Shown here: positions 1 to 7,793 of the stretch, in pieces | How the letters are laid out: each line of letters starts with the position of its first letter | How positions within the stretch are numbered: position 1 is the first letter of the stretch | DNA from: an uncultured Porphyromonadaceae bacterium | GTDB taxonomy: Bacteria; Bacteroidota; Bacteroidia; Bacteroidales; UBA11471 | NCBI GenBank assembly: GCA_900547555.1 | Contig: URHG01000002.1 | Coordinates: forward strand, 1-64,000 | Length of the DNA: 64,000 bases | Direction of reading: 5' to 3' | Notes under the pieces: generated by a model | Told to the model about the DNA's origin: nothing | What the model saw: only the letters and a program-made list of their open reading frames with translations | Database searches by the model: none | Translations under genes and position numbers: made by a program

Positions 1-685
1 AAGATTTTATATCCGGAAAGGGCTCGATCCTCAGAAGGATCAGTCTTACTTTTTGTGGGGCCTGCCTCAGGCGCTTTTAAGAAGAGCGTTGACCCCTTTG
101 GGTGAATATACCAAAAAACAAGTGAAGGAGTGGGCGGCCCGGAATGGATACGAGCAGATGGCCCGGAGACGGGAGAGCATGGGGATATGTTTTCTGAAAA
201 ATAAGGATTACCGTGATTTTATAAAGGATTATCCTATAAAAGACTTCCGACAGGAAAGTGGAGAAATTATTGACGATAAAGGACGGGTATTGGGCGTACA
301 TGCCGGAATCTTGAATTATACGGTTGGACAGAAACGGGGGATTCCCGACCGGACCGGAGTTCCTATGTATGTCCGGGAGATCGATGTGGAGAGGAACAGT
401 ATTATTGTTGCTCCCAAATCCGGGTTATATACTTCTGTACTGACAGTCGGGCAGGTGGAGGCAGTGTACTTTGGGGATTTGTTGGCTGACGGGGTAGAAA
501 TCAAAATCCGGGGGTTGGGATTAAATCCGAGGGGAAATATCCGGGCTGAACGTTTGAGTCCTGACCGCTTGAAAGTGGTCTTAAGTGAGCCTGCCTGGGC
601 CGTTGCTCCGGGACAACCTGTTGCTTTTTACCACGAAGATATTTTATTGGGTGGAGGAATTGCTGAAAAAGATGAAAAGCTGTAA
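1..685 (+). CDS. mnmA: tRNA-specific 2-thiouridylase MnmA (3' part; start lies before the window)
   Basis: MnmA installs sulfur on U34 of Lys, Glu and Gln tRNAs using ATP and sulfur relayed from a cysteine desulfurase. The reading frame is open from the first bases (codons from position 2), and the visible protein starts in the family motif KDQSYFLWGL, so the gene is cut by the window edge. About 227 residues are present, roughly the C-terminal 60 percent of the family length. The second catalytic cysteine is visible in SMGICF. The C-terminal beta-barrel that binds tRNA follows and ends in GGGIAEKDEKL. A TTG at 53 could be read as a start but lies inside the conserved motif, so it is not the true start. 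It precedes tRNA-Trp by 119 bases. The call rests on motif order and is secure. Confidence 0.95.
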   Translation, partial: RFYIRKGLDPQKDQSYFLWGLPQALLRRALTPLGEYTKKQVKEWAARNGYEQMARRRESMGICFLKNKDYRDFIKDYPIKDFRQESGEIIDDKGRVLGVHAGILNYTVGQKRGIPDRTGVPMYVREIDVERNSIIVAPKSGLYTSVLTVGQVEAVYFGDLLADGVEIKIRGLGLNPRGNIRAERLSPDRLKVVLSEPAWAVAPGQPVAFYHEDILLGGGIAEKDEKL

Positions 686-762
686 GTCAAAATATTATTT
701 CTAAACCGGGGCGTATGGGAAAATTGAAGCGGAAAAAAATCTAAGAAATATGTACAGGAATA

Positions 763-793
763 TTGCAGATTCCAGGAAATTTGCTTTCCTTTG
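763..793 (+). promoter_or_regulatory. possible promoter for tRNA-Trp/secE/nusG
   Basis: A TTG at 763-765 is followed after 20 bases by TTCCTTTG at 786-793, one base off the Bacteroidetes -7 pattern TAnnTTTG. The tRNA begins 12 bases downstream, which fits a start point just before the tRNA. The mismatch in the invariant TA makes this a weak prediction. Confidence 0.35.
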
Positions 794-804
794 CAGCGTC
801 AAAT

Positions 805-877
805 ACGGGTGTAGCTCAGTTGGTAGAGCACTGGTCTCCAAAACCAGGTGTCGGGAGTTCGAGTCTCTCGACCCGTG
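805..877 (+). tRNA. tRNA-Trp (anticodon CCA)
   Basis: The cloverleaf can be drawn by hand: acceptor ACGGGTG, D stem GCTC/GAGC, anticodon stem CTGGT/ACCAG around loop CTCCAAA (anticodon CCA), T stem GGGAG/CTCTC around TTCGAGT, and 3' acceptor GACCCGT with discriminator G. Acceptor pairs 1-72 to 6-67 are good, but pair 7-66 is G against G. The 3' CCA is not encoded (CAA follows the discriminator), so it would be added after transcription. It lies 16 bases before secE and is probably cotranscribed with it. Confidence 0.95.
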
Positions 878-893
878 CAAACTCTGAAGAACA

Positions 894-1088
894 ATGAAAA
901 AAATACTTGCAGATATAAAAGAGTCGTACAACGAACTCGTTTATAAAGTATCCTGGCCCACCCGGGCAGAGCTGAGCAACAGTGCTGTGGTAGTTATGTT
1001 TGCTTCCCTAATCATTGCCATAGTTATTTTTGTGATGGACCAGGGCTTTGAGCATCTCATGGAATTTATCTACGAAAAAATTTTCTAA
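894..1088 (+). CDS. secE: preprotein translocase subunit SecE
   Basis: SecE is the small essential clamp of the SecYEG channel in the inner membrane. The 64-residue protein has the conserved amphipathic stretch around YKVSWPTRAEL, followed by one membrane segment at about residues 31-50 (VVVMFASLIIAIVIFVM). This is the usual single-span short form. The ATG at 894 comes 16 bases after the tRNA, and nusG follows after 15 bases with an AGGA-like sequence between. The secE-nusG-rplKAJL-rpoBC order is widely conserved, which makes the call firm despite the short length. Confidence 0.95.
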   Translation: MKKILADIKESYNELVYKVSWPTRAELSNSAVVVMFASLIIAIVIFVMDQGFEHLMEFIYEKIF

Positions 1089-1103
1089 TTCGGAGGATTC
1101 CTA

Positions 1104-1643
1104 ATGTCTGATAAAAAAAGAGGCTGGTACGTATTACGTGCCATCAGCGGAAAAGAAGCAAAAGTTAAGGAGTATCTTGATGCAGAAATCAAGAATACCG
1201 ACCTTGGTGATTTTGTATATCAGGTATTGATTCCTACTGAGAAAGTTTATTCGGTTCGCAACGGCAAGAAAATAACCAAAGAGAGAAATCTCTATCCCGG
1301 TTATGTCTTGGTCGAGGCGACCCTCGTAGGTGAAGTCGCCCATCGGTTGCGTAATACGACCAATGTTATCGGATTTTTGGGCGGTACGACCGATCCCGAT
1401 CCGTTGAGACAATCGGAAGTAAACCGCATGCTGGGTGCAGTTGATGCCATACAAGAGGCCGATGACATTATGATTCCCTACATGGTAGGAGAGACCGTAA
1501 AAGTTACTTTCGGCCCTTTCAATGGTTTCAGCGGTATTATCGAAGAGGTGAACAACGAGAAGAAAAAGCTCAAAGTCATGGTGAAAATATTCGGACGGAA
1601 AACACCGTTAGAATTGGGATTCATGCAAGTAGAGAAAGAATAA
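1104..1643 (+). CDS. nusG: transcription termination/antitermination factor NusG
   Basis: NusG binds RNA polymerase and couples it to ribosomes or Rho. The 179-residue protein has the NGN domain in the first 110 residues (GWYVLRAISGKEAKVKEYL, and the later YPGYVLVE and TTNVIGFLGG) and a C-terminal KOW domain from about residue 127 (GETVKVTFGPFNGFSG). The length matches the family. It sits between secE and rplK in the conserved order. The gap to rplK is 59 bases and shows no clear terminator. Confidence 0.96.
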   Translation: MSDKKRGWYVLRAISGKEAKVKEYLDAEIKNTDLGDFVYQVLIPTEKVYSVRNGKKITKERNLYPGYVLVEATLVGEVAHRLRNTTNVIGFLGGTTDPDPLRQSEVNRMLGAVDAIQEADDIMIPYMVGETVKVTFGPFNGFSGIIEEVNNEKKKLKVMVKIFGRKTPLELGFMQVEKE

Positions 1644-1702
1644 TTTTGTGATGTTACGCACAGGATTGCTCTTTCGCGTTTAACAATCAAAAATATAAAC
1701 AA

Positions 1703-2146
1703 ATGGCTAAAGAAATTGCTGGACAAATCAAATTACAGATTAAAGGTGGTGCAGCAAACCCCTCTCCTCCTGTAGGTCCCGCCCTCGGTTCCAAGGGTAT
1801 CAATATCATGGAGTTTTGTAAGCAATTCAATGCCCGCACTCAAGACAAGGCAGGTAAAGTGTTGCCTGTAATAATCACTTATTACAGCGACAAATCATTT
1901 GATTTCGTCGTAAAAACACCTCCTGTTGCTATTCAGCTGTTGGAAGCTACGAAAGTGAAGACCGGTTCGGCCGAGCCTAACCGTAAGAAAGTGGCAACCA
2001 TCACTTGGGATCAGGTAAAGACAATTGCACAAGACAAAATGGTTGACCTCAACTGTTTTACTTTGGAATCGGCCATGAAAATGGTTGCTGGGACGGCAAG
2101 AAGTATGGGTATATCCGTAAGTGGGGAATTCCCGACCAATAACTAA
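1703..2146 (+). CDS. rplK: 50S ribosomal protein L11
   Basis: L11 binds 23S rRNA at the GTPase-associated centre, where translation factors and the stringent factor RelA act. The 147-residue protein carries the typical N-terminal proline-rich region (NPSPPVGPALGSKGINIMEF) and the C-terminal RNA-binding part with GSAEPNRKKVATI and GTARSMGI. Size and order before rplA are canonical. It is followed by rplA after 15 bases. Confidence 0.97.
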   Translation: MAKEIAGQIKLQIKGGAANPSPPVGPALGSKGINIMEFCKQFNARTQDKAGKVLPVIITYYSDKSFDFVVKTPPVAIQLLEATKVKTGSAEPNRKKVATITWDQVKTIAQDKMVDLNCFTLESAMKMVAGTARSMGISVSGEFPTNN

Positions 2147-2161
2147 TAAACTTCAATTGAA

Positions 2162-2860
2162 ATGAGTAAACTGACAAAAAATCAAAAGTTGGCTTCCGAG
2201 AAAATTGAAGCAGGGAAAACCTATTCGCTGAAAGAAGCTACCCAATTGGTGAAAGAGGTTACTTTTACCAAGTTCGATGCTTCGGTCGATATCGACGTCC
2301 GTTTGGGTGTTGATCCTCGTAAAGCCAATCAGATGGTGCGTGGCGTTGTGTCATTGCCTCATGGTACCGGAAAACAAGTGCGTGTACTCGCTCTTTGTAC
2401 CCCCGACCAGGAAGCCGATGCCAAAGCTGCCGGAGCCGATTATGTAGGTCTCGATGAATATATCGAAAAAATCAAAGGTGGTTGGACCGATATTGATGTA
2501 ATTATCACCCAGCCTTCTGTGATGGGAAAAATCGGTGCTTTGGGGCGTGTGCTCGGTCCTCGCGGACTTATGCCCAACCCTAAGAGCGGAACCGTGACCA
2601 ACGAAGTCGGTAAAGCCGTGAAAGAGGTAAAACAAGGTAAAATCGATTTTAAAGTCGACAAGAACGGTATTGTTCACACCTCTATCGGTAAAATATCTTT
2701 CAGCGCCGATCAGATTCGCGAGAATGCCAAAGAATTTATCGCGATGCTGAATAAGTTGAAACCTGCTACCGCCAAAGGTACTTATATGAAGAGTATATAT
2801 CTTTCGAGTACGATGAGTCCCGGTATCAAGATCGAACCCAAATCTGTAGATGAGATTTAA
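2162..2860 (+). CDS. rplA: 50S ribosomal protein L1
   Basis: L1 forms the mobile L1 stalk at the E site and, in studied bacteria, represses its own rplK-rplA message. The 232-residue protein has the signature region around GRVLGPRGLMPNPKSGTVT near residues 122-145 and the C-terminal block MKSIYLSSTMSPGIKI. Length is normal. It lies 15 bases after rplK and 14 bases before rplJ, so the three are in one operon. I did not identify an L1-binding mimic in the rplK leader. Confidence 0.97.
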   Translation: MSKLTKNQKLASEKIEAGKTYSLKEATQLVKEVTFTKFDASVDIDVRLGVDPRKANQMVRGVVSLPHGTGKQVRVLALCTPDQEADAKAAGADYVGLDEYIEKIKGGWTDIDVIITQPSVMGKIGALGRVLGPRGLMPNPKSGTVTNEVGKAVKEVKQGKIDFKVDKNGIVHTSIGKISFSADQIRENAKEFIAMLNKLKPATAKGTYMKSIYLSSTMSPGIKIEPKSVDEI

Positions 2861-2874
2861 AAGGAGACCGAATT

Positions 2875-3387
2875 ATGAGAAAGGAAGATAAAGCCACCGT
2901 AATCGAACAGATTACTGCCACTCTTAAAGAATACAGCCACGTATATCTGACCGAAACGACTACGCTCAATGCCGAGAAGACCTCGAATTTGCGTCGTGAA
3001 TGTTTCAAGAACGATATCAAACTGCTGGTTGTAAAGAACACCCTGTTGAAGAAAGCTATGGAAAGCGTCAATGCCGACTATGCGGTTCTCTTCGACAGCT
3101 TGAAAGGTTCTACCACCCTGATGCTCTCCAATACGGGTAATGCCCCCGCTAAATTGATCAAAGCTTTCAAGAAAGACAATGATCAGCTTGGCTTCAAGGC
3201 TGCTTATGTAGAAGAAAGTTTCTATGGCGCCGATCAGCTCGACGCTTTGGTAGCTATCAAGAGCAAAAACGAACTTATCGCCGACGTTATCGCATTGCTG
3301 CAATCGCCTGCCAAGAACGTTGTTTCGGCTTTGCAGTCCGGCGGTTCTACCCTTCATGGAGTGTTGCAAACTCTATCAGAACGATAA
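2875..3387 (+). CDS. rplJ: 50S ribosomal protein L10
   Basis: L10 is the base of the L7/L12 stalk. The 170-residue protein has the conserved N-terminus MRKEDKATVIEQI and the block LRRECFKNDIKLLVVKNTLLKKA near residues 41-63. The C-terminal helix (ALLQSPAKNVVSALQSGG) is the part that binds L12 dimers. It is spaced 14 bases after rplA and 47 bases before rplL, in the standard order. Confidence 0.96.
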   Translation: MRKEDKATVIEQITATLKEYSHVYLTETTTLNAEKTSNLRRECFKNDIKLLVVKNTLLKKAMESVNADYAVLFDSLKGSTTLMLSNTGNAPAKLIKAFKKDNDQLGFKAAYVEESFYGADQLDALVAIKSKNELIADVIALLQSPAKNVVSALQSGGSTLHGVLQTLSER

Positions 3388-3434
3388 ACCCTTTACAATT
3401 AACAGAAGTAAAATAACAATTAAACTATACGAAA

Positions 3435-3809
3435 ATGGCAGATTTGAAAGCTTTTGCAGAACAATTAGTAAACCTGACCGTAAAAGAAGTAAACGAGTTG
3501 GCTCAAATCCTCAAAGAGGAATATGGCATTGAACCCGCTGCTGCAGCTGTTGCTGTTGCCGCTCCCGCCGCTGCTGGTGCAGCTGCTGCTGAGGAAAAAT
3601 CCTCTTTCGATGTTGTATTGAAAGGTGCCGGTGCTAACAAACTCGCAGTCGTTAAAGCTGTGAAAGAACAAACTGGTCTTGGTTTGAAAGAGGCTAAAGA
3701 TCTTGTTGACGGCGCACCCAGCACCATCAAAGAAGGTTTGGCTAAAGCCGATGCTGAAGCGCTGAAAAAAGCACTCGAAGAAGTAGGCGCTGAAGTTGAA
3801 CTTAAATAA
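3435..3809 (+). CDS. rplL: 50S ribosomal protein L7/L12
   Basis: L12 forms the flexible stalk that recruits translational GTPases. The 124-residue protein shows the N-terminal dimerisation part (FAEQLVNLTVKEVNELAQIL), an alanine-rich hinge at about residues 35-55, and the conserved C-terminal domain (FDVVLKGAGANKLAVVKAV, LGLKEAKDLVDGAP). Stalk proteins are made in excess over the polymerase subunits; the hairpin just downstream fits that difference in dosage. Confidence 0.97.
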   Translation: MADLKAFAEQLVNLTVKEVNELAQILKEEYGIEPAAAAVAVAAPAAAGAAAAEEKSSFDVVLKGAGANKLAVVKAVKEQTGLGLKEAKDLVDGAPSTIKEGLAKADAEALKKALEEVGAEVELK

Positions 3810-3834
3810 CAAATTCCTGTTAGTCAGGACTTTT

Positions 3835-3872
3835 GGTAAAGAGACCTTTACAGGAGGCCTCTTTACCTTTTT
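3835..3872 (+). terminator. attenuator-like terminator between rplL and rpoB
   Basis: GGTAAAGAG at 3835-3843 pairs perfectly with CTCTTTACC at 3859-3867, and TTTTT follows at 3868-3872. This is an intrinsic terminator shape inside the operon, 26 bases after rplL and 40 bases before rpoB. Partial termination here would lower rpoBC relative to ribosomal protein transcripts, as is known for the same junction in E. coli. Confidence 0.75.
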
Positions 3873-3912
3873 GTGTCTATAATTTATAAGTTCAATTAAC
3901 CAACTCTGACAA

Positions 3913-6900
3913 ATGTCTCAAAATATAGGTAAACCGCGGGTAAACTTTGCTTCGATCAAGAATCCTCTTCCATATCCCGATTTCCTCGAAGTGCAGTTGA
4001 AATCGTTCAAAGACTTTCTGCAATTGGATACCCCTCCCGAGAAACGTAAAAATGAAGGTCTTTATAAGGTTTTTGCAGAGAATTTCCCCATTGCAGATAC
4101 CCGTAACAACTTCGTCCTCGAATTTCTCGATTATTATATCGATCCGCCCCGTTACACCATCGATGAGTGTTTGGAGCGCGGACTTACATACAGTGTGCCT
4201 CTGAAAGCGAAACTCAAGCTTTATTGCACCGACCCCGATCACGAAGATTTCGACACCGTTATACAAGATGTCTACCTCGGTCCTATTCCTTATATGACCG
4301 AAAAAGGTACATTTGTAATCAATGGTGCCGAACGTGTTGTTGTGTCTCAGTTGCACCGTTCTCCCGGCGTGTTCTTCGGACAGAGTATCCACGCCAATGG
4401 AACGAAACTTTATTCGGCGAGAATTATTCCCTTCAAAGGTTCGTGGATAGAGTTTGCTACCGACATCAACAATGTCATGTATGCCTATATCGATCGTAAG
4501 AAGAAATTGCCCGTAACGACATTGTTGCGTGCTATCGGTTTCGAAAGCGATAAAGACATTCTCGAAATCTTCGGCTTGGCCGAAGAGATGAAAGTTACGA
4601 AGACCAACCTCAAAAAAGCCATCGGCCGTCGTTTGGCCGCCCGTGTTTTGAGAACGTGGGTGGAAGACTATGCCGACGAAGATACCGGCGAGGTTGTTTC
4701 TATCGAACGTAACGAAGTTGTTATAGAACGTGAGGTCGTACTCGAAGAACAGCATATCGATTTGATTCTCGAAACAGGCGTGCCGACCATTCTGTTGCAT
4801 AAGGAAGAAAATAACCTTTCGGACTATGCGATTATTTATAACACGTTGCAAAAGGACCCGAGTAATTCCGAAAAAGAGGCTGTCATTTATATCTATCGTC
4901 AGTTGCGTAATGCCGAACCTGCCGATGATGCCAGCGCCCGTGAGGTGATTACCAATCTTTTCTTCTCGGAAAAACGTTATGACCTCGGAGAAGTAGGACG
5001 TTACCGGATCAATAAAAAATTAGGACTCACCATATCTCCCGATATAAAGGTACTTACCAAAGAAGATATCATTGCTATTATCAAGTACCTTATCGAGCTG
5101 ATCAATTCCAAGACCGACGTTGACGATATCGACCACTTGAGCAATCGTCGTGTGCGTACGGTCGGTGAACAGCTCTATAATCAGTTCGGCGTAGGGCTTG
5201 CTCGTATGTCCCGTACGATTCGTGAACGAATGAATGTGCGAGACAACGAGGTGTTTACCCCGATCGACCTGATCAACGCCAAAACCATTTCATCTGTCAT
5301 CAATACCTTCTTCGGCACCAATGCTCTTTCGCAATTTATGGACCAGACCAATCCTCTGGCCGAGATGACGCACAAGCGTCGTATGTCGGCTCTTGGGCCC
5401 GGCGGTCTTTCGCGTGACCGTGCCGGTTTCGAGGTGCGAGACGTTCACTATACCCATTACGGTCGTCTCTGTCCTATCGAAACGCCCGAAGGTCCTAACA
5501 TCGGTCTTATCTCTTCTCTTTGTGTGTATGCGAAGATCAATGATTTAGGATTTATTGAAACTCCGTATCGTAAAGTGGTGGACGGAAAAGTCGATCTCTC
5601 CGAAAACGGTATTGAGTATTTTACTGCCGAAGTAGAAGAAGGTCATATCATAGCACAAGGTAATGCTCCGTTGAATGATGACGGAACATTTGTGCGTTCC
5701 CGAGTAAAAGCTCGTTTGAATGCCGACTTCCCTGTTGTTGCTCCCGATGAAGTGTCGCTTATGGACGTTTCGCCTACGCAGATTGCTTCTATCGCTGCTT
5801 CGTTGATTCCTTTCTTGGAACACGATGACGCCAACCGTGCCTTGATGGGCTCGAACATGATGCGCCAGGCTGTACCTCTTTTGCGTACCGAAGCGCCTGT
5901 TGTGGGAACCGGCCTCGAAGGTCAGCTTATCCGCGATTCTCGTACTCAGATTACGGCCGAGGGTGCCGGTGTCGTAGAGTTTGTCGACGCTACGACCATA
6001 CGCATACGTTACGACCGTACCGAGGAAGAAGAATTCGTCAGCTTCGAATCTTCCGTAAAAGAATATAGGATTCCGAAATTCCGCAAGACCAACCAAAGTA
6101 CGACGGTCGATTTGCGTCCTATCTGTCATAAAGGCGACCGTGTTGTGGCCGGACAGATTCTCACTGAGGGTTACTCGACCGAGAATGGAGAACTTGCATT
6201 GGGCCGTAACCTCAAAGTCGCTTTCATGCCCTGGAAGGGTTATAACTACGAGGACGCAATCGTGCTCAACGAGCGTGTTGTGCGGGAAGATATACTTACT
6301 TCGGTTCACGTTGACGAGTATTCTCTCGAAGTGCGTGAAACCAAACGCGGTATGGAGGAACTTACTTCCGATATTCCCAATGTCAGCGAAGATGCGACCA
6401 AAGACCTCGATGAGCGGGGTATCATTCGTGTCGGAGCTCATGTGGAACCGGGCGATATCATGATCGGTAAAATTACTCCGAAAGGGGAGTCCGATCCTTC
6501 TCCCGAGGAAAAACTCCTTCGTGCCATTTTCGGCGATAAGGCTGGCGATGTCAAAGATGCTTCTCTCAAAGCTACGCCCTCGCTCAAAGGTGTGGTTATC
6601 GGTACGGCCCTCTTCTCCAAAGCCGTGAAGAAACGCAAAGGAAAAGGTCCCGAAGCCGCTATACTTGCCAAGCTCGACGAGGAATATAAGGAAAAAATGG
6701 ACGCTCTTAAAGATGTCCTTATCGATAAACTGATGACGCTTACCAACGGTAAGACGTCGCAAGGCGTAAAAGATTATTTGGGAATCGAAGTGATCCCCAA
6801 AGGAGCTAAGTTTACACAAAAGAGCTTGGCCGAAATCGATTATACGGCTATTCAAGTCAGCAAGTGGACGACCGATGCCGCTAAGAACGACCTGATTCGG

Positions 6901-7725
6901 GCCACGATCATGAATTACTTGAAGAAATTCAAAGAGTATGATGCCGAATTGCGTCGTCAGAAATTCGATATTTCCATCGGCGATGAGCTGCCTTCGGGTA
7001 TCGTGCAGATGGCTAAGGTCTATATCGCCAAGAAACGTAAAATCAGCGTCGGCGATAAGATGGCAGGCCGTCACGGAAACAAGGGTATTGTGTCGCGTGT
7101 GGTACGTCAGGAAGATATGCCGTTCCTCGAAGACGGAACGCCTGTGGATATTGTATTGAACCCGCTGGGTGTGCCGTCTCGTATGAACTTGGGACAGATT
7201 TTCGAAACGGTTCTCGGTTGGGCCGGTGTAAAATTGGGCGAGAAATTCGCTACCCCCATCTTCGACGGTGCTTCACTCGACGACTTGAACGAATGGACCG
7301 ATAAGGCCGGAGTTCCCCGTTACGGTAAAACCTATCTTTATGACGGGCATACCGGAGAACGTTTCGACCAGCCTGCTACTGTCGGTGTCATCTATATGTT
7401 GAAACTCGGCCACATGGTCGAAGACAAGATGCACGCCCGTTCCATCGGTCCGTACTCGCTTATCACACAGCAACCGCTCGGTGGTAAAGCACAGTTCGGT
7501 GGTCAGCGTTTCGGAGAGATGGAGGTATGGGCACTCGAAGCCTTCGGTGCCGCTTACATCTTGCAGGAAATTCTTACCATCAAATCCGATGATGTCGTGG
7601 GTCGTTCCAAAGCCTATGAGGCTATTGTCAAAGGAGAGCCTATGCCTACTCCGGGTATCCCCGAATCGCTCAACGTTTTGTTGCACGAGTTACGTGGTCT
7701 CGGACTGAGCATCACCTTGGAGTAA
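3913..7725 (+). CDS. rpoB: DNA-directed RNA polymerase subunit beta
   Basis: The catalytic beta subunit of RNA polymerase, 1270 residues, near the usual Bacteroidetes length. The rifampicin-binding region lies around residues 465-512 (LSQFMDQTNPL, THKRRMSALGPGG). The positions matching E. coli D516, H526 and S531 are the sensitive residues D, H and S. The clamp and flap region carries GYNYEDAIV and GMEELTSDI, and the C-terminus has GGKAQFGGQRFGEMEVWALE. Codon use is that of a highly expressed gene (many cgt, gaa, aaa). The start at 3913 is 40 bases after the attenuator. rpoC follows after 68 bases that hold a hairpin. Confidence 0.97.
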   Translation: MSQNIGKPRVNFASIKNPLPYPDFLEVQLKSFKDFLQLDTPPEKRKNEGLYKVFAENFPIADTRNNFVLEFLDYYIDPPRYTIDECLERGLTYSVPLKAKLKLYCTDPDHEDFDTVIQDVYLGPIPYMTEKGTFVINGAERVVVSQLHRSPGVFFGQSIHANGTKLYSARIIPFKGSWIEFATDINNVMYAYIDRKKKLPVTTLLRAIGFESDKDILEIFGLAEEMKVTKTNLKKAIGRRLAARVLRTWVEDYADEDTGEVVSIERNEVVIEREVVLEEQHIDLILETGVPTILLHKEENNLSDYAIIYNTLQKDPSNSEKEAVIYIYRQLRNAEPADDASAREVITNLFFSEKRYDLGEVGRYRINKKLGLTISPDIKVLTKEDIIAIIKYLIELINSKTDVDDIDHLSNRRVRTVGEQLYNQFGVGLARMSRTIRERMNVRDNEVFTPIDLINAKTISSVINTFFGTNALSQFMDQTNPLAEMTHKRRMSALGPGGLSRDRAGFEVRDVHYTHYGRLCPIETPEGPNIGLISSLCVYAKINDLGFIETPYRKVVDGKVDLSENGIEYFTAEVEEGHIIAQGNAPLNDDGTFVRSRVKARLNADFPVVAPDEVSLMDVSPTQIASIAASLIPFLEHDDANRALMGSNMMRQAVPLLRTEAPVVGTGLEGQLIRDSRTQITAEGAGVVEFVDATTIRIRYDRTEEEEFVSFESSVKEYRIPKFRKTNQSTTVDLRPICHKGDRVVAGQILTEGYSTENGELALGRNLKVAFMPWKGYNYEDAIVLNERVVREDILTSVHVDEYSLEVRETKRGMEELTSDIPNVSEDATKDLDERGIIRVGAHVEPGDIMIGKITPKGESDPSPEEKLLRAIFGDKAGDVKDASLKATPSLKGVVIGTALFSKAVKKRKGKGPEAAILAKLDEEYKEKMDALKDVLIDKLMTLTNGKTSQGVKDYLGIEVIPKGAKFTQKSLAEIDYTAIQVSKWTTDAAKNDLIRATIMNYLKKFKEYDAELRRQKFDISIGDELPSGIVQMAKVYIAKKRKISVGDKMAGRHGNKGIVSRVVRQEDMPFLEDGTPVDIVLNPLGVPSRMNLGQIFETVLGWAGVKLGEKFATPIFDGASLDDLNEWTDKAGVPRYGKTYLYDGHTGERFDQPATVGVIYMLKLGHMVEDKMHARSIGPYSLITQQPLGGKAQFGGQRFGEMEVWALEAFGAAYILQEILTIKSDDVVGRSKAYEAIVKGEPMPTPGIPESLNVLLHELRGLGLSITLE

Positions 7726-7733
7726 TAAAAACT

Positions 7734-7755
7734 CCCGCCGCTTTTGGGCGGCGGG
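7734..7755 (+). other. GC-rich hairpin between rpoB and rpoC
   Basis: CCCGCCGC at 7734-7741 pairs perfectly with GCGGCGGG at 7748-7755 around a six-base loop. No T-run follows, so it is not a good intrinsic terminator. It could be an RNA processing or stability element that separates the rpoB and rpoC messages, or a translational spacer. The function is inference. Confidence 0.55.
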
Positions 7756-7793
7756 ACGATACACTATCTGCTAACGCGTTATAACTTACATAT

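Noticed and set aside
5545..7074. 509-residue open frame on the minus strand over rpoB
   Set aside because: It is antisense to the essential, well-conserved rpoB, has no recognisable domain, and reflects the codon bias of the real gene.
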